This document shows, in pieces, positions 9,453-20,471 of a stretch of 64,000 nucleotides of DNA. How positions within the stretch are numbered: the stretch's first letter is position 1; every line of letters starts with the position of its first letter. The position numbers and the translations under genes were made by a program. The DNA comes from Geomonas oryzae (GTDB lineage: Bacteria; Desulfobacterota; Desulfuromonadia; Geobacterales; Geobacteraceae), in the NCBI RefSeq assembly GCF_004117875.1, contig NZ_RAHW01000003.1, positions 310,001 to 374,000 of the forward strand, in the 5' to 3' direction. The notes under the pieces are model-generated. The model saw only the letters and a list, made by a program, of their open reading frames with translations, was not told the DNA's origin and did not search any database.

Positions 9453-11114
9453 TTATTCAGCGGTGGTGATGGCGCCGGTATGGGCCGAGGTGACCACCTT
9501 CGCATAGCGGGCGAGCCAACCCTTCTTGATCTTCGGCTCCGGGGCGACCCAGCGGGCGCGCCTTGACGCCAGTTCCTCATCGCTCACGAGGAGCTTCAGG
9601 GAACGGGACGGAATGTCGAGTTCGATCTTGTCGCCGTCTTCAACGAGGGCGATCGGGCCGCCCACCGCGGCTTCCGGCGAGATGTGGCCGATGCAGGGGC
9701 CGCGGGTGCCGCCGGAGAAGCGGCCGTCGGTGATGAGGGCCACGGAATCGCCGAGGCCGAGCCCCATGATGGCGGCGGTCGGCGCGAGCATCTCGCGCAT
9801 CCCCGGGCCGCCCTTCGGCCCCTCGTAGCGGATCACCACCACGTCGCCGCTCTTCACGCGTCCTTCCATGATGGCGGCCATGGCGAGGTCCTCGGAGTCG
9901 AAGCAGCGCGCGGAGCCGGTGAACTGCATCATCTTTTCACCCACGCCGGACTGCTTGACCACGGCCCCCTCGGGCGCGATGTTGCCGAAGAGGATCGCAA
10001 TCCCCCCTTCCTTCTTGACCGGCGCGTCGACCGGGCGGATCACGCTGTCATCAACCGCTTTAAGGCTCGCGACGATCTCTTTCGTGGAGAGCCCCATGAG
10101 GGTCGGGCAGTCGTGGATCTTGTCGCCCAGCTGTTTCATGACCCCGGCAACGCCGCCGGCTGCGTCCAGGTCCTCCATGAAGTGTTCGCCCGCCGGGTTC
10201 ATCGAGGCGATCTGCGGCGTCGTCTTGGAGAGGATGTCGAAGGTGTTGAGCGGCAGTTCGACACCCGCCTCGTGGGCGATGGCGAGCAGGTGCAGCACGG
10301 TGTTCGACGAGCCGCCGAGCGCCAGGTCGACGCGGATCGCGTTCTCGAACGCCTCGCGGGTCAGGATGGAGCGCGGGGTGACGTTCTCGCGCACGAGGTC
10401 GACGATGCGCTCGCCCGAGGCGAAGGCGATGCGGCGCTTGAGAGCGGAGACGGCAAGTGCGGTGCCGCAGCGCGGCAGGCTCATCCCCATGGTCTCGGTG
10501 AGGATCGCCATGGTGTTCGCGGTGAAGAGCCCCTGGCAGGACCCCATGCCGGGGCAGGCGTTCTCCTCGCAGCGGGCGAGCTCCTGGTCGTCGATGACGC
10601 CGGCCTTGTAGCGTGCCATCGCCTCGAAGGTGTCGGTGACGAAGGAGTACTTCCTCCCCGCGTCGCCGCGGCCGCTCATCATGGGCCCCGCGGTGACCAC
10701 GATGCAGGGGATGTCGAGACGGGCCGCCGCCATGAGCATGCCCGGGGTGATCTTGTCGCAGTTGGTCAAAAGCACGAGGCCGTCCAGGCGGTGCGCCTCG
10801 GCCACCGACTCCACCATGTCCGCGATGAGCTCGCGGGTCGGGAGCGAATAGTGCATCCCCTTGTGCCCCATGGAGATGCCGTCGCAGACGCCGGGGATGC
10901 CGAAGAAGAAGGAGTAGCCGCCGCCGGTGTGCACCCCCTTCTCGATGAAGCGCTCAAGATCGCGCATCCCGACGTGACCGGGGATGAGATCGGTGAAGCT
11001 GGTGGCGATGCCGATGAACGGTTTCCCCATCTCGCTCTGCGGGAGGCCGGTTCCTTTCAAAAGGGCGCGGTGCGGGGTGCGCTCCAGCCCTTGGGTGATC
11101 ATGTCGCTACGCAT
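9453..11114 (-). CDS. ilvD: Dihydroxy-acid dehydratase
   Basis: A 553-residue Fe-S enzyme catalysing the third common step to valine, leucine and isoleucine. The cluster/substrate cysteines are visible in [10 protein letters not shown] and in [19 protein letters not shown]. The C-terminal [19 protein letters not shown] signature is intact. The start at 11114 ([16 protein letters not shown]) has GGGAG eight bases upstream; a longer frame to 11180 would overlap the promoter leader. It heads the ilvD-ilvB-ilvN operon. Confidence 0.96.
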   Translation of the reverse strand: MRSDMITQGLERTPHRALLKGTGLPQSEMGKPFIGIATSFTDLIPGHVGMRDLERFIEKGVHTGGGYSFFFGIPGVCDGISMGHKGMHYSLPTRELIADMVESVAEAHRLDGLVLLTNCDKITPGMLMAAARLDIPCIVVTAGPMMSGRGDAGRKYSFVTDTFEAMARYKAGVIDDQELARCEENACPGMGSCQGLFTANTMAILTETMGMSLPRCGTALAVSALKRRIAFASGERIVDLVRENVTPRSILTREAFENAIRVDLALGGSSNTVLHLLAIAHEAGVELPLNTFDILSKTTPQIASMNPAGEHFMEDLDAAGGVAGVMKQLGDKIHDCPTLMGLSTKEIVASLKAVDDSVIRPVDAPVKKEGGIAILFGNIAPEGAVVKQSGVGEKMMQFTGSARCFDSEDLAMAAIMEGRVKSGDVVVIRYEGPKGGPGMREMLAPTAAIMGLGLGDSVALITDGRFSGGTRGPCIGHISPEAAVGGPIALVEDGDKIELDIPSRSLKLLVSDEELASRRARWVAPEPKIKKGWLARYAKVVTSAHTGAITTAE

Positions 11115-11226
11115 GCAGTTCTCCCATGACGCCGGCGGCACCCCGTTCGAGGAGGCCAAACCGGCAGTTGATATTGCCAAAAACTTTGTAGTTGAGAACA
11201 GTTACCGAGAATTGGTAGGAAGGGTC

Positions 11227-11255
11227 AACATAATACATTAAAACGGGGCTGTCAA
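11227..11255 (-). promoter_or_regulatory. Sigma-70 promoter of ilvDBN
   Basis: On the minus strand TTGACA (11250-11255) and TATGTT (11227-11232) are 17 bases apart, in the gap between tsaB and ilvD. A leader of roughly 105 bases to the ilvD start results. I saw no T-box core in this leader. Confidence 0.7.
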
Positions 11256-11270
11256 CAGACTAAAACGGCG

Positions 11271-11963
11271 TTAAAGGGACTCGCGCTTTCGTTTCGCGAT
11301 CTCCGCCTCGGAGGCGCGCAGGTAGACGGGGTTCAGCTGGGCAAGCGAGGTGAACTTCCCGGCCCGTGCCGCCTCGCGTGCCAGCACCGCTCCGGCGCTA
11401 GCGCGCGGAAGGTTGGCGTGCCAGGGGGGGAAGATGGCAAGTTCGCCCACCGTCTGATCGATCAGGTCGCGATAGCGCAACGCTCCGTCCCCTACGAAGA
11501 GGGTCGGCTTGGTGATCCGGGAAAGAAACTCCTGCGGGGGGAGGACCGCGTCGGGAAAGACGGCCTCGGGAAGCTGTCCGCAGCGGTAAAGCGCGGCGTA
11601 GACCTCGGCTTTGCGCGCATCGAACATGGGCGCCACCTGGGCCGAGCAGTAAGGGAGGTTCATGGCGAGCATGGCGAGGGAGGAGAAGCCGACCGCGGGC
11701 TTGCCGGTCGCGATGGCAAGCCCCTTGACCGTCGCGATACCGACGCGCACCCCGGTGAAGGAGCCGGGGCCAAGCGAGACGGCGAACGCGTCCACCCCCT
11801 CCGGGGCGAGGCGCGCCGCCTTCAAAAGCTCGGAAACCGAGTCCATGAGGCGGCCGGAGTTGCAGCGGTCTTCGCCCAGGATGCACTCGCCCAGCAGGGT
11901 CGCGCCGTCGGAGAGCGCCACCGAGGAGCAGTTGCTGGAGGTGTCGATGGTGAGTATCTTCAT
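11271..11963 (-). CDS. tsaB: tRNA threonylcarbamoyladenosine biosynthesis protein TsaB
   Basis: A 230-residue ASKHA-fold protein, partner of TsaD and TsaE in making t6A37 on ANN-decoding tRNAs. The N-terminal strand and loop (ILTIDTSSNCSSVAL) and GPGSFTGVRVGIATVKGLA are the conserved TsaB motifs. TsaB lacks the metal-binding histidines of TsaD, as expected. It ends the rpsB-to-tsaB run and follows rseP by three bases. Confidence 0.93.
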   Translation of the reverse strand: MKILTIDTSSNCSSVALSDGATLLGECILGEDRCNSGRLMDSVSELLKAARLAPEGVDAFAVSLGPGSFTGVRVGIATVKGLAIATGKPAVGFSSLAMLAMNLPYCSAQVAPMFDARKAEVYAALYRCGQLPEAVFPDAVLPPQEFLSRITKPTLFVGDGALRYRDLIDQTVGELAIFPPWHANLPRASAGAVLAREAARAGKFTSLAQLNPVYLRASEAEIAKRKRESL

Positions 11964-11966
11964 CGA

Positions 11967-13031
11967 TCAGGCCTTGCTGGCGAACATGCGCGCGATGTCG
12001 TTGTAGAAGGCGAGCATCATGAGGCTTATCAGGAGCACGAGCCCTACCTGCTGCGCGATCTCGCGGGTCCTCTTGCTGACCGGCCTGCCGAGCACCAGCT
12101 CGATCACGAAGAAGGCCAGGTGCCCGCCGTCCAGGATCGGCACCGGCAGGAGGTTTAAAACACCGAGGTTCACCGAGAGAAGCGCCACGAAGGCGAGGAA
12201 GCTCACCCCGCCCGCGGCGGCCTGTTCGCCTGCCATCTTCACGATCATGATCGGTCCGCCGATGTTGTCCAGCGGGATGGCCCGCTCCACGAGGCGCACC
12301 AGCGAAAGCACGGTGAGCTCGATCACGTTCCAGCACTGGGCGCTCCCCTTGGCGATGGCCTCCCCCGGGGGGAAGTGATCGATGACGATTTCTCCGGCGG
12401 CGACGACGCCGATGATCGGCTGGGTGATGGTTTCGCCGAGGACGTTCTTTGTGACGCGCTTCTCCGGGACCATGTTGAAGCTGAAGCGCTCCTTGCCGCG
12501 CTCGACCTCGACCTGCACCGGCACCCCTTTCCCCTCGGCGATGACCTTGGCAAACTCGTCCCAGCGCGTTACCGGCTTACCGTTCACGCTCCGGATCGCG
12601 TCGCCTGTTTTGATCCCCGCCCGCGCCGCGGGCTTGTCCTGCATCACCTCTCCGACCTTGGTGGTCAGGGAGGGGACGCCGACCATGAAGAGGACGATGA
12701 AGATCAGGTAGGCAAAAAGGAGGTTGAAGACCGGGCCGGCGGCGACGATGACGATGCGCTGCAGCACCGGCTTGTCGGCGAAGGAGCGTTTTTTGTCCTC
12801 CTCGGAGAGCTCGACTTCCTCCCCCTCCCCCACCATCTTCACGTACCCGCCCAGCGGAAACGCGGAAATCAGGTATTCGGTCTCCCCCACCTGCTTGCCG
12901 AAGATCTTAGGCCCGAACCCGAGGGAAAACTTTTCCACACCGACCTTGAAGGCCTTGGCGAAGAGGAAATGACCGAGCTCGTGAAAGAAGATCAGCGCCC
13001 CGAGGGCTATGATTGCGAAAAGTATGCTCAT
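11967..13031 (-). CDS. rseP: Site-2 intramembrane metalloprotease RseP
   Basis: A 354-residue inner-membrane zinc protease of the M50 family that cleaves anti-sigma factors or signal-peptide remnants within the membrane. HELGH lies in the first membrane helix (about residues 17-21), a single PDZ region occupies roughly 110-190, and the third-helix ligand motif NLLPVPILDGGH is present. The start at 13031 (MSILFAIIALGA) follows AGGGA; the longer frame adds a non-conserved prefix. It sits between dxr and tsaB, a common envelope/isoprenoid arrangement. Confidence 0.95.
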   Translation of the reverse strand: MSILFAIIALGALIFFHELGHFLFAKAFKVGVEKFSLGFGPKIFGKQVGETEYLISAFPLGGYVKMVGEGEEVELSEEDKKRSFADKPVLQRIVIVAAGPVFNLLFAYLIFIVLFMVGVPSLTTKVGEVMQDKPAARAGIKTGDAIRSVNGKPVTRWDEFAKVIAEGKGVPVQVEVERGKERFSFNMVPEKRVTKNVLGETITQPIIGVVAAGEIVIDHFPPGEAIAKGSAQCWNVIELTVLSLVRLVERAIPLDNIGGPIMIVKMAGEQAAAGGVSFLAFVALLSVNLGVLNLLPVPILDGGHLAFFVIELVLGRPVSKRTREIAQQVGLVLLISLMMLAFYNDIARMFASKA

Positions 13032-13114
13032 CGTCGTCCCTTTTTTCGGCGGGCGGCACCCTGCCGTCACCGCCTCTGTGGCACGTCATGCGTGCGGATC
13101 GGCGGTGGTTTGAG

Positions 13115-14272
13115 TTATTCCGTTACTCCAAGGACTTCCCTGGCGGTTCTTCTTCCCCAGCGGTCGGCTTCAAGCACTTCTTCGATGGAGTGCAGGGCGT
13201 GTGGGGTGTGCAGGTTCATGACCTTCTCGATCGCCTCGGCGATGGCCATGAAACCGATCCTTCCGGCGAGGAAGGACTCCACGGCGATCTCGTTGGCGGC
13301 GTTCATCACTGCGGGCATGCTCTCGCCCGCGTTGGCAGCCTCGTAGGCGAGCCTGAGTGCCGGGAACCGGTCCGTGTCCGGTTTGAGAAAGGTCAACCCG
13401 GAGAGGGCGGTCAGATCGAGCGCTTTCACCCCGGAAGCGACCCGGCAGGGGTAGGTGAGCGCGTAGGCGATCGGCCCCTTCATGTCCGGCACCCCCAATT
13501 GAGCCATCACGCTTCCGTCGATGTATTCGACCATGGAATGCACGATGCTCTGCGGGTGAACGTTGACCGCGATGCGCTCCACCGGGATGTCGAAGAGCCA
13601 GCGGGCCTCGATCACCTCGAGACCTTTGTTCATCATGCTTGCGGAGTCGACGGTGATCTTCTTCCCCATGCTCCAGTTCGGGTGGTTCAGCGCGTCGGCT
13701 ACGCCGGCCTTTTTAAGCTGCTCAAGCCCCCAGTTGAGGAACGGACCGCCGGAGGCGGTGAGGATGACGCGTGCGATGTCTTCGCAGCGGTGCCCAGCCA
13801 TGGACTGGAACACGGCGCAGTGTTCGCTGTCCACCGGGTAGAGGCGCACCCCTTTGTCCCGCACCATCTTCATGATCAGGTGCCCCGCGGTGACCAGGGT
13901 CTCCTTGTTGGCGAGCGCGACATCCTTGCCCGCCATGATGGCGGCGGCGGTCGGGACGAGGCCGGCCGCACCGACGATGGCCGCAACGACCATGTTGCTC
14001 TCGGCGGCGGTTGCCGCTGCGATGAGCCCTTCCACTCCGTGCATGATCTGGGGTTTCTTCCCGCTCAAGGACCTGCTGAGCGTTTTCGCCTTTTCGGCGG
14101 TGAGCACCGAGACCAGGTCCGGCTTGAAGGTCTCGATCTGCTGCTGAAGAAGTTCAAGGTTGGAGCCCGCGGTGAGTGCCACCACGCGGAACTTGTCGGG
14201 GTGGGCCGCCACCACCTCGAGGGTGCTGACCCCGATCGACCCTGTCGAGCCCAAAATCGTAAGACTTTTCAT
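13115..14272 (-). CDS. dxr: 1-deoxy-D-xylulose 5-phosphate reductoisomerase
   Basis: A 385-residue NADPH enzyme of the MEP isoprenoid pathway, converting DXP to MEP. The Rossmann motif [15 protein letters not shown] opens the protein; metal and substrate residues lie in VDSEH and in the [24 protein letters not shown] segment. The start at 14272 has GAGG just upstream. It stands between cdsA and rseP. With ispE at 38755-39597 it is the second MEP-pathway gene in the window. Confidence 0.96.
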   Translation of the reverse strand: MKSLTILGSTGSIGVSTLEVVAAHPDKFRVVALTAGSNLELLQQQIETFKPDLVSVLTAEKAKTLSRSLSGKKPQIMHGVEGLIAAATAAESNMVVAAIVGAAGLVPTAAAIMAGKDVALANKETLVTAGHLIMKMVRDKGVRLYPVDSEHCAVFQSMAGHRCEDIARVILTASGGPFLNWGLEQLKKAGVADALNHPNWSMGKKITVDSASMMNKGLEVIEARWLFDIPVERIAVNVHPQSIVHSMVEYIDGSVMAQLGVPDMKGPIAYALTYPCRVASGVKALDLTALSGLTFLKPDTDRFPALRLAYEAANAGESMPAVMNAANEIAVESFLAGRIGFMAIAEAIEKVMNLHTPHALHSIEEVLEADRWGRRTAREVLGVTE

Positions 14273-14368
14273 TTTCCCTCGCAGATGTCTCAAGTCAACC
14301 GACGCCGAGGCCGGATTATGCCCACCCGCGTGGAAAATCAGGCGAGCGGCCGGGCTTTCTGGCGCCGT

Positions 14369-15157
14369 TTAGAACAGGAAGTAGGCGTAGTAGTACGCCG
14401 CAGGTGCCGCAAACAAGATGGAATCGATCCGGTCGAGAACGCCGCCGTGACCGGGGATGATGGAACCGGAATCCTTCACGCCGCAGCTCCTTTTGATGAG
14501 CGATTCGAACAGGTCTCCCAATTGCCCGAGAACGCCCAAGACGAGCGCAGCACCGAAGCAGTGGACGATGGAAAGCTCAGGGAAAAAGGTGAACTTTGCG
14601 ATGACCGCACCGCTTACGCTGCCTGCCAGCCCCCCCAGGGCCCCCTCGACGCTCTTTTTGGGACTCACCGCCGGGTAGAGCGGTGTCTTGCCGATACTGG
14701 AGCCGACGTAGTAGGCAAAGCTGTCGCCTGCCATGACGATCACCATGATGAGAAACAGCCAGGAGATCCCGTGAGGCAGCGCACGCACGAGCACGAGGTG
14801 CGCGAGAAGAAGCGGCACGTAAAGAAAGCCGGTGAGGACCAGCGCCACGTCGGGAGCCGCCTGCCTGATCTCCTTAAGCCGGAAAAGCGCCACGAGCGAG
14901 AAGGCGAGCACAAGCGCGGTGAGGGTCAGAAGCGGGGCGACGGGGCTGCCGGAGAAGATGACGAAGACGGAAGCGGCGCCGGCCAAGGCGGCACCCCTCC
15001 CTTCGGCACGACGATGCGGCAGCGCCATGCGGTAGAACTCGTCGAGCCCCAAAAGGGAGAGCAGGAATACCAGCAGCGAGAACTGGAACACCGTCGCCTT
15101 GAGGATGAAGAGGATCACGATGGGCAGCAGGACGGCTGCGGTGATTAGTCGTTTGAT
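14369..15157 (-). CDS. cdsA: Phosphatidate cytidylyltransferase, apparently starting at ATC
   Basis: A polytopic membrane enzyme making CDP-diacylglycerol, the substrate of pssA. The family signature SLIKRSCGVKDSGSIIPGHGG...DRID is intact near the C-terminus. The first ordinary start, GTG at 15118, has no ribosome site and removes the first 13 residues (IKRLITAAVLLPI), which look like the usual CdsA N-terminus. The frame is closed by TAA at about 15193 and holds no ATG, GTG or TTG before 15118. AAGGAG (15164-15169) sits six bases before an ATC codon at 15155-15157, which I take as the start (262 residues). The start is inference; the function is well supported. Confidence 0.88.
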   Translation of the reverse strand: MKRLITAAVLLPIVILFILKATVFQFSLLVFLLSLLGLDEFYRMALPHRRAEGRGAALAGAASVFVIFSGSPVAPLLTLTALVLAFSLVALFRLKEIRQAAPDVALVLTGFLYVPLLLAHLVLVRALPHGISWLFLIMVIVMAGDSFAYYVGSSIGKTPLYPAVSPKKSVEGALGGLAGSVSGAVIAKFTFFPELSIVHCFGAALVLGVLGQLGDLFESLIKRSCGVKDSGSIIPGHGGVLDRIDSILFAAPAAYYYAYFLF

Positions 15158-15202
15158 GGCGGACTCCTTCGGGGCACCTGCCCCTGCAAGGCTTTAGCCT
15201 TT

Positions 15203-15949
15203 TTATGAAGGCAGCTGGCCCAGCTGCTCGCTGGTCATGCCGAACCGGCGCTCGCGGGACTGGAAGTCGCGGAACGCACGCATGAGTTCTTCTCTGTCGA
15301 AATCGGGCCAGTTCACGTCGGTGAAGTAAAGCTCGGCGTAGGCCAACTGCCAAAGCAGGAAGTTGCTGATGCGCATCTCCCCGCTGGTTCTGATGAGAAG
15401 GTCCGGATCCGGAATCCCGGCGGTGAAGAGCGATGCGCCGAAGGCGCGCTCGTCGATGCTCGCCGGATCGAGTCTCCCTGCGGCGGCCTCGGTCGCGAGC
15501 CTCCTGGCGGCGGCCACCATCTCCTGACGGCTGCCGTAGGAAAGGGCCAGGGTAAGGAGCATCCCCTTGTTGCCGGAGGTTTTGTCGATGGTCGACTGGA
15601 TCTCCCGGTCGACGTCCGGCGGCAGATCGCCCCGGTTCCCGATCACGTTGAAGCGGATGTCGTTCTGCATCATGCGGTCGGTCTCGACGCGGATGTACTG
15701 CTTCAAAAGCGCCATGAGCGCCTTGACCTCGGCCTTCGGCCTCAGCCAGTTTTCGGCGGAAAAGGCGAAGAGGGTAAGGTAACCGATGCCCAGACGCGAG
15801 CACTCCTCGACGATGACTCGCACCGTCTCCACTCCTTTTTGGTGCCCAACGATCCTGCGCAGCATGCGCTGCTTGGCCCACCGGCCGTTGCCGTCCATGA
15901 TGACGGCGAGGTGCTGCGGGAGCTTCTGCGGGTCTAAGCGTTTGTCCAT
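15203..15949 (-). CDS. uppS: Isoprenyl transferase (undecaprenyl diphosphate synthase)
   Basis: A 248-residue cis-prenyltransferase that builds the C55 lipid carrier for cell-wall synthesis. The catalytic motif HLAVIMDGNGRWAK is near the N-terminus, and RTSGEMRISNFLLWQLAYAELYF is the conserved C-terminal region. The start at 15949 is preferred over 15955 because AGGA then lies at a normal distance. It is followed by cdsA after 45 bases. Confidence 0.95.
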   Translation of the reverse strand: MDKRLDPQKLPQHLAVIMDGNGRWAKQRMLRRIVGHQKGVETVRVIVEECSRLGIGYLTLFAFSAENWLRPKAEVKALMALLKQYIRVETDRMMQNDIRFNVIGNRGDLPPDVDREIQSTIDKTSGNKGMLLTLALSYGSRQEMVAAARRLATEAAAGRLDPASIDERAFGASLFTAGIPDPDLLIRTSGEMRISNFLLWQLAYAELYFTDVNWPDFDREELMRAFRDFQSRERRFGMTSEQLGQLPS

Positions 15950-15961
15950 GAGCATCCTGAA

Positions 15962-15991
15962 AACAAAAAAGCCCCTTTGAATAGGGGGTTT
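15962..15991 (-). terminator. Weak hairpin with T-run between frr and uppS
   Basis: On the minus strand CCCC and GGGG arms around an 8-9 base loop are followed by CTTTTTTG. The stem is short, so it may only attenuate transcription into uppS. Confidence 0.45.
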
Positions 15992-16057
15992 GCCTGTGAA
16001 CGCGAAGGCCGGGCGGCAGCGCGAAAGGGAGTTTCCTCCCCTTCGCGCCTCGGTCCG

Positions 16058-16615
16058 TTAGACCTCCATCACCTCTTTTTCCTTGTGGGCCAGCACTTCG
16101 TCCGCCTTGGCGACGTACTTGTTGGTGGCGTCCTGGACGTCCTTCTCGGCGCGCTTCAGCTCGTCCTCGGAGATCTGCTTGTCCTTCTCGAGCTTTTTAA
16201 GCTTGTCGATGGCGTCGCGGCGGATGTTCCTGAGGGCGACCTTCGCCTCCTCGGCATCACGCTTCAGCTGTTTCACGATGTCCTTGCGGCGCTCCTCGGT
16301 GAGGGGCGGCAGGCAGAGGCGGATCACCTTGCCGTCGTTTGCCGGGGTGAGCCCGAGGTTCGAGTTCATGATCGCCTTCTCGATGGGGGCGATCATCTTG
16401 CTGTCCCACGGCGCGATCGTGATGGTCCTGGCCTCGGGGACGGAAAGGGTCGCCACCTGGTTGAGCGGGGAAAGCATCCCGTAGGAATCCACCTTGATCT
16501 CGTCCAAAAGCGAGGTGCTGGCGCGCCCGGTGCGGACCTTCTGGTAGTCCTTCCTGAGGGATTCTATGCTCTTGTCCATGTGGACGTTCATGTCGGCGAT
16601 GACATCCTTGATCAT
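16058..16615 (-). CDS. frr: Ribosome recycling factor
   Basis: A 185-residue protein that with EF-G splits post-termination ribosomes. The length and the conserved KVRTGRASTSLLD segment (about residues 26-38) and RRKDIVKQLKRDAEEAKVALRNIRRDA helix are standard. GGAG lies nine bases before the ATG. It begins one base after the pyrH stop, in the usual rpsB-tsf-pyrH-frr order. Confidence 0.97.
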   Translation of the reverse strand: MIKDVIADMNVHMDKSIESLRKDYQKVRTGRASTSLLDEIKVDSYGMLSPLNQVATLSVPEARTITIAPWDSKMIAPIEKAIMNSNLGLTPANDGKVIRLCLPPLTEERRKDIVKQLKRDAEEAKVALRNIRRDAIDKLKKLEKDKQISEDELKRAEKDVQDATNKYVAKADEVLAHKEKEVMEV

Positions 16616-16616
16616 G

Positions 16617-18158
<1,542 letters not shown>

Positions 18159-18254
18159 GTTATCCTCCACAGTAGCCCGCGCGGTTAGGCGCGGGCTTCT
18201 TAGTCATGTAGATTTTTGAAAAAGGTGATGCCGGTACGGTGACCGAAGGAGACC

Positions 18255-19025
<771 letters not shown>

Positions 19026-19059
19026 TTTACTCTCTCCTTTTGGTTTTCCCTCCGCCACC

Positions 19060-19098
19060 AGTTGATGCCGGAACCCGCGAACGGGCACCACCGGCAAG
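19060..19098 (-). promoter_or_regulatory. Hairpin in the rpsB leader
   Basis: On the minus strand TTGCCGG pairs with CCGGCATCAA (one bulge) around an inner CCCG-TTCG-CGGG hairpin, about 35 bases before the rpsB start. Leaders of rpsB often carry an S2 autoregulatory fold. Assigning that role here is inference. Confidence 0.4.
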
Positions 19099-19132
19099 AC
19101 TCTGTTGGCGTGCGAATTTTGAACAGCGAACT

Positions 19133-19161
19133 TATATAGCACAGTGCAGAAATGAAGGCAA
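19133..19161 (-). promoter_or_regulatory. Promoter of rpsB
   Basis: On the minus strand TTGCCT (19156-19161) and TATATA (19133-19138) are 17 bases apart and lie about 110 bases before the rpsB start. Confidence 0.6.
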
Positions 19162-19173
19162 GGCCAAAACCGT

Positions 19174-19345
19174 GTCACGCAAAGCCGCAAAGGCGCAAAG
19201 AGAGACACAATCAGAACCGGATAAAACTGACAGAGCGAAAAGCGTTGACTAACAGACGCGAAGGTGCGGAAACGCTGAGAAAAAGGGGCGGAAAGATTCG
19301 TTGACAGCAATTGACTTTCTCTTTGCGACTTCGCGTCCTTGCGGT
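19174..19345. repeat. Intergenic GCAAAG-type repeat element
   Basis: GTCACGCAAAGCCGCAAAGG (19174-19193), continuing to 19200, matches 26 of 27 bases at 45307-45333. A degenerate inverted arm (TCTTTGCGACTTCGCG) lies near 19320-19340. The element fills the gap between rpsB and ilvY and encodes nothing I can support. Confidence 0.6.
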
Positions 19346-19353
19346 GAGTGATT

Positions 19354-20250
19354 TTATGTTTGAACCGACATCGACCGTTCCTCGGCCAGTCGCCAGAACG
19401 CCTTCACGCTTGCCCGCTGCAGGTTTCGCTTGCTGGTGCAAAGGCCGACCTGGTATGGCTTCAGCACAGGGGCATCCTGGAGCACCGCCACCTCGTCGCG
19501 AAAGGGACTGCGTTCCAGTACGAGTTGCGGGACGATCCCCACCCCGCAGCCAAGGCGGACCATGGCGATGATCGCCTCGTTCCCCGAGACCTCCGAGGTG
19601 ATGTTGGGAGTGATGCGATGTTCCTTAAGCCACTGATCCAGACGTCGACGCGAGAGGCCGGTTTGCGGCAGCACGAGCGGAGCACGGGAGAGGTCGAGCC
19701 GGTCGCCGGGGACCGGCACCTCTGCAGCACCTGCAACACGCGGGGCGATGAAGATGAGCGGGATGGCGACGATGGGGAGAAACTCTATATTCGGGCGCGG
19801 GCCGTCCGGGAACGCCGCGACCGCGAGGTCGATCTCGCCGCTTTGCACCTGCGCGACCGCCTGTTCCGCCGCACCGGTCCGCAACTCGAGCTGCACCTCC
19901 GGGTAGCGTTCCCGGAACGACTCCAATAGCTCCGGCAGGAGGCTGTAGACGGCGGTGATCGAGGCGTAGATGGAGAGGGAACCGGCGACGGCCGGCTCGT
20001 TGCGGATCGAGGACCGGAAGCTCTGCCATTCGCCGAGGCAAAGGCGTGCGTAAGCCTTCAGTCGTTCCCCCGCCGGAGACAGGGAGACCGTGCGGTTGTC
20101 GCGCAAGAAAAGCGGTTGTTCCAGCTCTTCCTCCATGCGCTGGATGGTGCGCGTGAGAGCCGAAGGGCTCAAGTTGCACGCCTGGCTGGCCCTGCCGAAA
20201 TGTTTAAGCTCCGCCACGGTGAGAAATATTTCCAGTTCCCGCAGATCCAT
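19354..20250 (-). CDS. ilvY: LysR-family activator of ilvC
   Basis: A 298-residue LysR regulator: winged helix-turn-helix at residues 1-60 ([47 protein letters not shown]) and an effector-binding domain after about 90. IlvY in enterobacteria activates ilvC when acetolactate or acetohydroxybutyrate accumulates. It is divergent from ilvC with 221 bases between them, the classic ilvY-ilvC layout. The start at 20250 (MDLRELEIF) has an AGGGGG site; the track frame is longer by 21 codons without support. Confidence 0.9.
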   Translation of the reverse strand: MDLRELEIFLTVAELKHFGRASQACNLSPSALTRTIQRMEEELEQPLFLRDNRTVSLSPAGERLKAYARLCLGEWQSFRSSIRNEPAVAGSLSIYASITAVYSLLPELLESFRERYPEVQLELRTGAAEQAVAQVQSGEIDLAVAAFPDGPRPNIEFLPIVAIPLIFIAPRVAGAAEVPVPGDRLDLSRAPLVLPQTGLSRRRLDQWLKEHRITPNITSEVSGNEAIIAMVRLGCGVGIVPQLVLERSPFRDEVAVLQDAPVLKPYQVGLCTSKRNLQRASVKAFWRLAEERSMSVQT

Positions 20251-20350
20251 CAACGCCCCCCCCTTCTCAACTTCCCCAAGCCCCACCAGCCTCACCGGGC
20301 TATCCAAGTCCACCTAGTCCACCTAGTCCATGTGGTCCGCGCGCCGCTCG

Positions 20351-20415
20351 TTGCGCAAGACGCAACACAATATGCACAACAAATCAATTTACGCAACGTG
20401 AAATTTGGTATACAT
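20351..20415 (+). promoter_or_regulatory. Probable IlvY operators and ilvC promoter
   Basis: Two LysR-type palindromes are visible: TTGCGCAAGACGCAA (20351-20365, fitting T-N11-A) and TTTACGCAACGTGAAA (20388-20403). A -10-like TATACAT follows at 20409, but no good -35 box is in place, as expected for an activator-dependent promoter. Binding by IlvY is inferred from position. Confidence 0.6.
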
Positions 20416-20471
20416 TCGCCACACTTTCAGACTTCTAACCACACCACCAATATAATCAGGAGGAGAAAACG

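Noticed and set aside
11115-11226. T-box or leader-peptide attenuator before ilvD
   Set aside because: I saw no GGTGG-ACCGCG core, terminator or run of Ile/Val/Leu codons in the leader.
13013-15148. 711-codon + strand open frame opposite dxr and cdsA
   Set aside because: Crosses gene borders on the other strand and has no domain or start signal.
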